Positions 7,115 to 8,301 of a stretch of 8,301 bases of DNA are shown one piece after another. Source of the DNA: Allosphingosinicella sp. (lineage in GTDB: Bacteria; Pseudomonadota; Alphaproteobacteria; Sphingomonadales; Sphingomonadaceae); the NCBI GenBank assembly GCA_030146745.1, contig JASLBD010000207.1, positions 1-8,301 on the forward strand, given 5' to 3'. Positions within the stretch are counted from its first letter, which is position 1, and the number at the start of each line of letters is the position of its first letter. A program made the translations under genes and the position numbers. The notes beneath the pieces were generated by a model. That model made no database searches, had not been told where the DNA came from, and saw only the letters and a program-made list of their open reading frames with translations.

Positions 7115-7160
7115 TCCCGCCGCCGCGACGCTCAAGGCGCAGCGATTGCAAAAGGCGCGT

Positions 7161-7175
7161 GTTCATGATATGTTC
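7161..7175 (+). promoter_or_regulatory. LexA-box-like direct repeat GTTC-N7-GTTC
   Basis: GTTCATGATATGTTC matches the direct-repeat SOS box described for alphaproteobacterial LexA (GTTC-N7-GTTC). It is 46 bases after the lysS stop and overlaps the proposed ATG (7170) of the short ORF that follows. With eight fixed bases a chance hit is expected about 0.25 times in a window this long on both strands, but far less often in a 224-base gap. No known SOS gene lies next to it. Confidence 0.4.
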
Positions 7176-7310
7176 GGAAGGCTCTTTGACAGCGTGAACG
7201 ATAGGGACGCCTGCCGCGCCGTGACCGCCCCGAAGTTCACGAAAAAGATGTCCAACCCTATGAACTTCGTGAACTTGGCTCCGTCCTGTCCTGGCTCAGG
7301 CCCGGCATGA
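7170..7310 (+). CDS. Candidate small protein, 46 residues, in the lysS downstream gap
   Basis: ATG at 7170 opens a frame to TGA at 7308-7310; a GTG at 7194 would give 38 residues. The peptide begins MFGRLFDSVNDRD and includes APKFTKKMSNPMNFVNLAP, a basic, amphipathic-looking middle. I do not recognise it. Over the first 36 codons my hand count of GC by codon position is about 39%, 39% and 86%, a strong coding-like contrast in a stretch with lower GC than its neighbours. Against it: ATG 7170 has no well-placed Shine-Dalgarno and lies inside the LexA-like repeat. AAAAGG (7150-7155) instead suits an ATG at 7165 giving a ten-codon peptide (MICSEGSLTA) whose TGA overlaps the GTG at 7194, so a leader-coupled start is possible. 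The end overlaps a hairpin. It may also be part of a dispersed DNA repeat. Confidence 0.4.
   Translation: MFGRLFDSVNDRDACRAVTAPKFTKKMSNPMNFVNLAPSCPGSGPA
7233..7276. repeat. 11-bp inverted repeat with 22-base spacer
   Basis: AAGTTCACGAA (7233-7243) is the exact reverse complement of TTCGTGAACTT (7266-7276). GAACTT also occurs twice in direct orientation around CGT (7262-7276). The repeat lies inside the candidate small ORF. It could be an RNA hairpin, an operator, or part of a dispersed intergenic element; the sequence alone does not decide. Confidence 0.6.
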
Positions 7311-7328
7311 CGGTCGCGATGCCCGGCC
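7299..7328. terminator. GC-rich hairpin between convergent lysS and DUF885 genes
   Basis: GGCCCGGCAT (7299-7308) pairs with ATGCCCGGCC (7319-7328) around a ten-base loop, with one mismatch in ten pairs. It begins ten bases beyond the DUF885 stop on the - strand and is the last structure downstream of lysS on the + strand, so it could terminate both. No T-run follows on either side, so intrinsic termination would be weak. Confidence 0.35.
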
Positions 7329-7338
7329 GCTGCCTCAG

Positions 7339-8301
7339 CTAAGCCTGCTTCGCCGCGATCCAGTCGTCGATCTTCTTCTCGAGCACGGCGAGGGGCAGCG
7401 CCCCCGTCATCAGCACCTGGGCGTGGAACTCGCGTATGTCGAAGCGGGGGCCGAGCGCCTTTTCCGCGCGGGCGCGAAGCTCGCTGATCTTGAGCTGGCC
7501 GATCTTGTAGGCGAGCGCCTGGCCCGGAATGGCAATGTAGCGCTCGGTCTCCGCGACCGCGTTGCTCCGCCCGCGCGAGCTGTTGTCGAGGATGTACTGG
7601 ATGGTCCGGTCGCGGGTCCAGCCCTTGGAATGGATGCCGGTGTCGACGACCAGGCGGATCGCCCGGAACAGCTGCGAATCGAGGAAGCCGAAATATTGAT
7701 AGGGGTCGGTGTACAGGCCGAGTTCGCGGCCCATCGTCTCGGCATAGAGTCCCCAGCCCTCGACATAGGCGGTGTTGCCGCCGAAGCGCATGAAGCTCGG
7801 CAGAGCCTCATTCTCCTGCGCCAGGCTGATCTGGAAATGGTGCCCGGGCGCGCCTTCGTGGAGGTAGAGCGTCTCCATCGTCGGAATGGTGCGCGAGGGC
7901 AGGTCGTAGGCGTTGAAGTAGAAGACGCCCGGGCGCGAGCCGTCGGCGGTGCCGCTCTGGTAGGAGCCGCGGGCGGCGCCCTTCTCGGTCAGCGCCGGCA
8001 CCGGCCGGATTTCCAGCGGCGTCTTCGGTATGGTCGAGAACTTCGTCGGAAGCGTCGCCTCGAGCCTTCTGCCGATCGCGACATAGCCCTGCTGAAGCTG
8101 CTCGCGCGACTTCGGCTTGAACTTGGGGTCGGTTCGGATGTGCTCGAAGAATTGCTGGAGCGTGCCGGCGAAGCCGACCTGCGCCTTCACCGCCTCCATC
8201 TCGGCCTGGATGCGCGCCACCTCGGCGAGGCCGATCCGGTGGATCTCGTCGGGCGTCATGTCGGTGGTGGTGCTGAGCGCGACCAGGTGGCGGTAGAGGG
8301 C
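7339..8301 (-). CDS. DUF885-family metallo-hydrolase, 5' end cut by the window
   Basis: The last 320 residues of a DUF885 (PF05960) protein; the frame stays open to the window edge, so the true start is outside. Full-length members are usually about 550-600 residues, often with a lipoprotein or Sec signal that cannot be seen here. The visible part opens with the family hallmark STTTDMTPDEIHRIGL. It then shows the zinc-site motif HEGAPGHH (fragment residues 148-155), AYVEGWGLYAE (178-188, Glu likely a metal ligand), DTGIHSKGWT (220-229), IPGQALAYKIGQL (258-270) and the C-terminal FDIREFHAQVL. The fold is gluzincin-like, related to carboxypeptidase Taq/M32-type enzymes. The substrate is not established; an exported peptidase is plausible. 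An internal ATG (8257-8259) is not the start, because conserved residues precede it. The stop is TAG at 7339-7341. Confidence 0.93.
   Translation of the reverse strand, partial: ALYRHLVALSTTTDMTPDEIHRIGLAEVARIQAEMEAVKAQVGFAGTLQQFFEHIRTDPKFKPKSREQLQQGYVAIGRRLEATLPTKFSTIPKTPLEIRPVPALTEKGAARGSYQSGTADGSRPGVFYFNAYDLPSRTIPTMETLYLHEGAPGHHFQISLAQENEALPSFMRFGGNTAYVEGWGLYAETMGRELGLYTDPYQYFGFLDSQLFRAIRLVVDTGIHSKGWTRDRTIQYILDNSSRGRSNAVAETERYIAIPGQALAYKIGQLKISELRARAEKALGPRFDIREFHAQVLMTGALPLAVLEKKIDDWIAAKQA

Noticed and set aside
5471..7135. A 554-codon open frame on the - strand opposite lysS
   Set aside because: Antisense shadow of lysS, with no recognisable domain. The + strand frame carries the HIGH- and KISKT-type synthetase motifs.
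1..8301. Mobile elements, CRISPR arrays, toxin-antitoxin or defence cassettes
   Set aside because: No transposase or integrase, no regularly spaced repeats and no defence-type domains were seen. Codon use looks uniform across the main genes.

Overview
The window is GC-rich, densely packed bacterial chromosome. It looks like a housekeeping segment of an alphaproteobacterium, most likely a sphingomonad. The reasons are the plsX-fabH-ihfA-merR gene order, a class I (not class II) lysyl-tRNA synthetase, a DUF885 metallo-hydrolase, and an intergenic repeat built on a CCGTTCG...TGTCGAAG arm of the kind I associate with sphingomonads. The taxon call is inference from these features; no rRNA or other marker is present. 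I see no transposase, phage, CRISPR or tRNA.

Left part, + strand (1-1864): the last codons of an upstream gene, probably plsX, overlap the GTG start of fabH (beta-ketoacyl-ACP synthase III) by GTGA. A 117-base gap follows. It carries a near-perfect 16-base palindrome and a plausible promoter, and leads into ihfA (integration host factor alpha) and a small MerR-family regulator 11 bases further on. The order ties fatty-acid initiation to a nucleoid protein and a regulator, as is usual in this class.

Middle, - strand (1865-5461): an inverted pair of REP-like arms fills the gap between the converging merR and sixA genes. Reading leftward there is an unrecognised 46-codon ORF with coding-like base periodicity, a DinG/XPD-type iron-sulfur DNA helicase of 908 residues, and a SixA-type histidine phosphatase whose ATG overlaps the helicase stop by ATGA. 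The last two are clearly co-transcribed. The helicase N-terminus looks like a worn DnaQ-type exonuclease fold without its catalytic acids.

Right part (5516-8301): lysS lies on the + strand, divergent from the helicase. A 224-base gap follows with a GTTC-N7-GTTC direct repeat (the alphaproteobacterial LexA-box pattern), a short ORF with strong third-position GC bias, an 11-bp inverted repeat and a GC-rich hairpin. The window ends inside a DUF885 gene on the - strand.

Most of the window is ordinary core genome. The parts that may be undescribed are the two short ORFs in the gaps flanking lysS, the LexA-like site next to one of them, the palindrome ahead of ihfA, and the degenerate exonuclease-like domain of the helicase.
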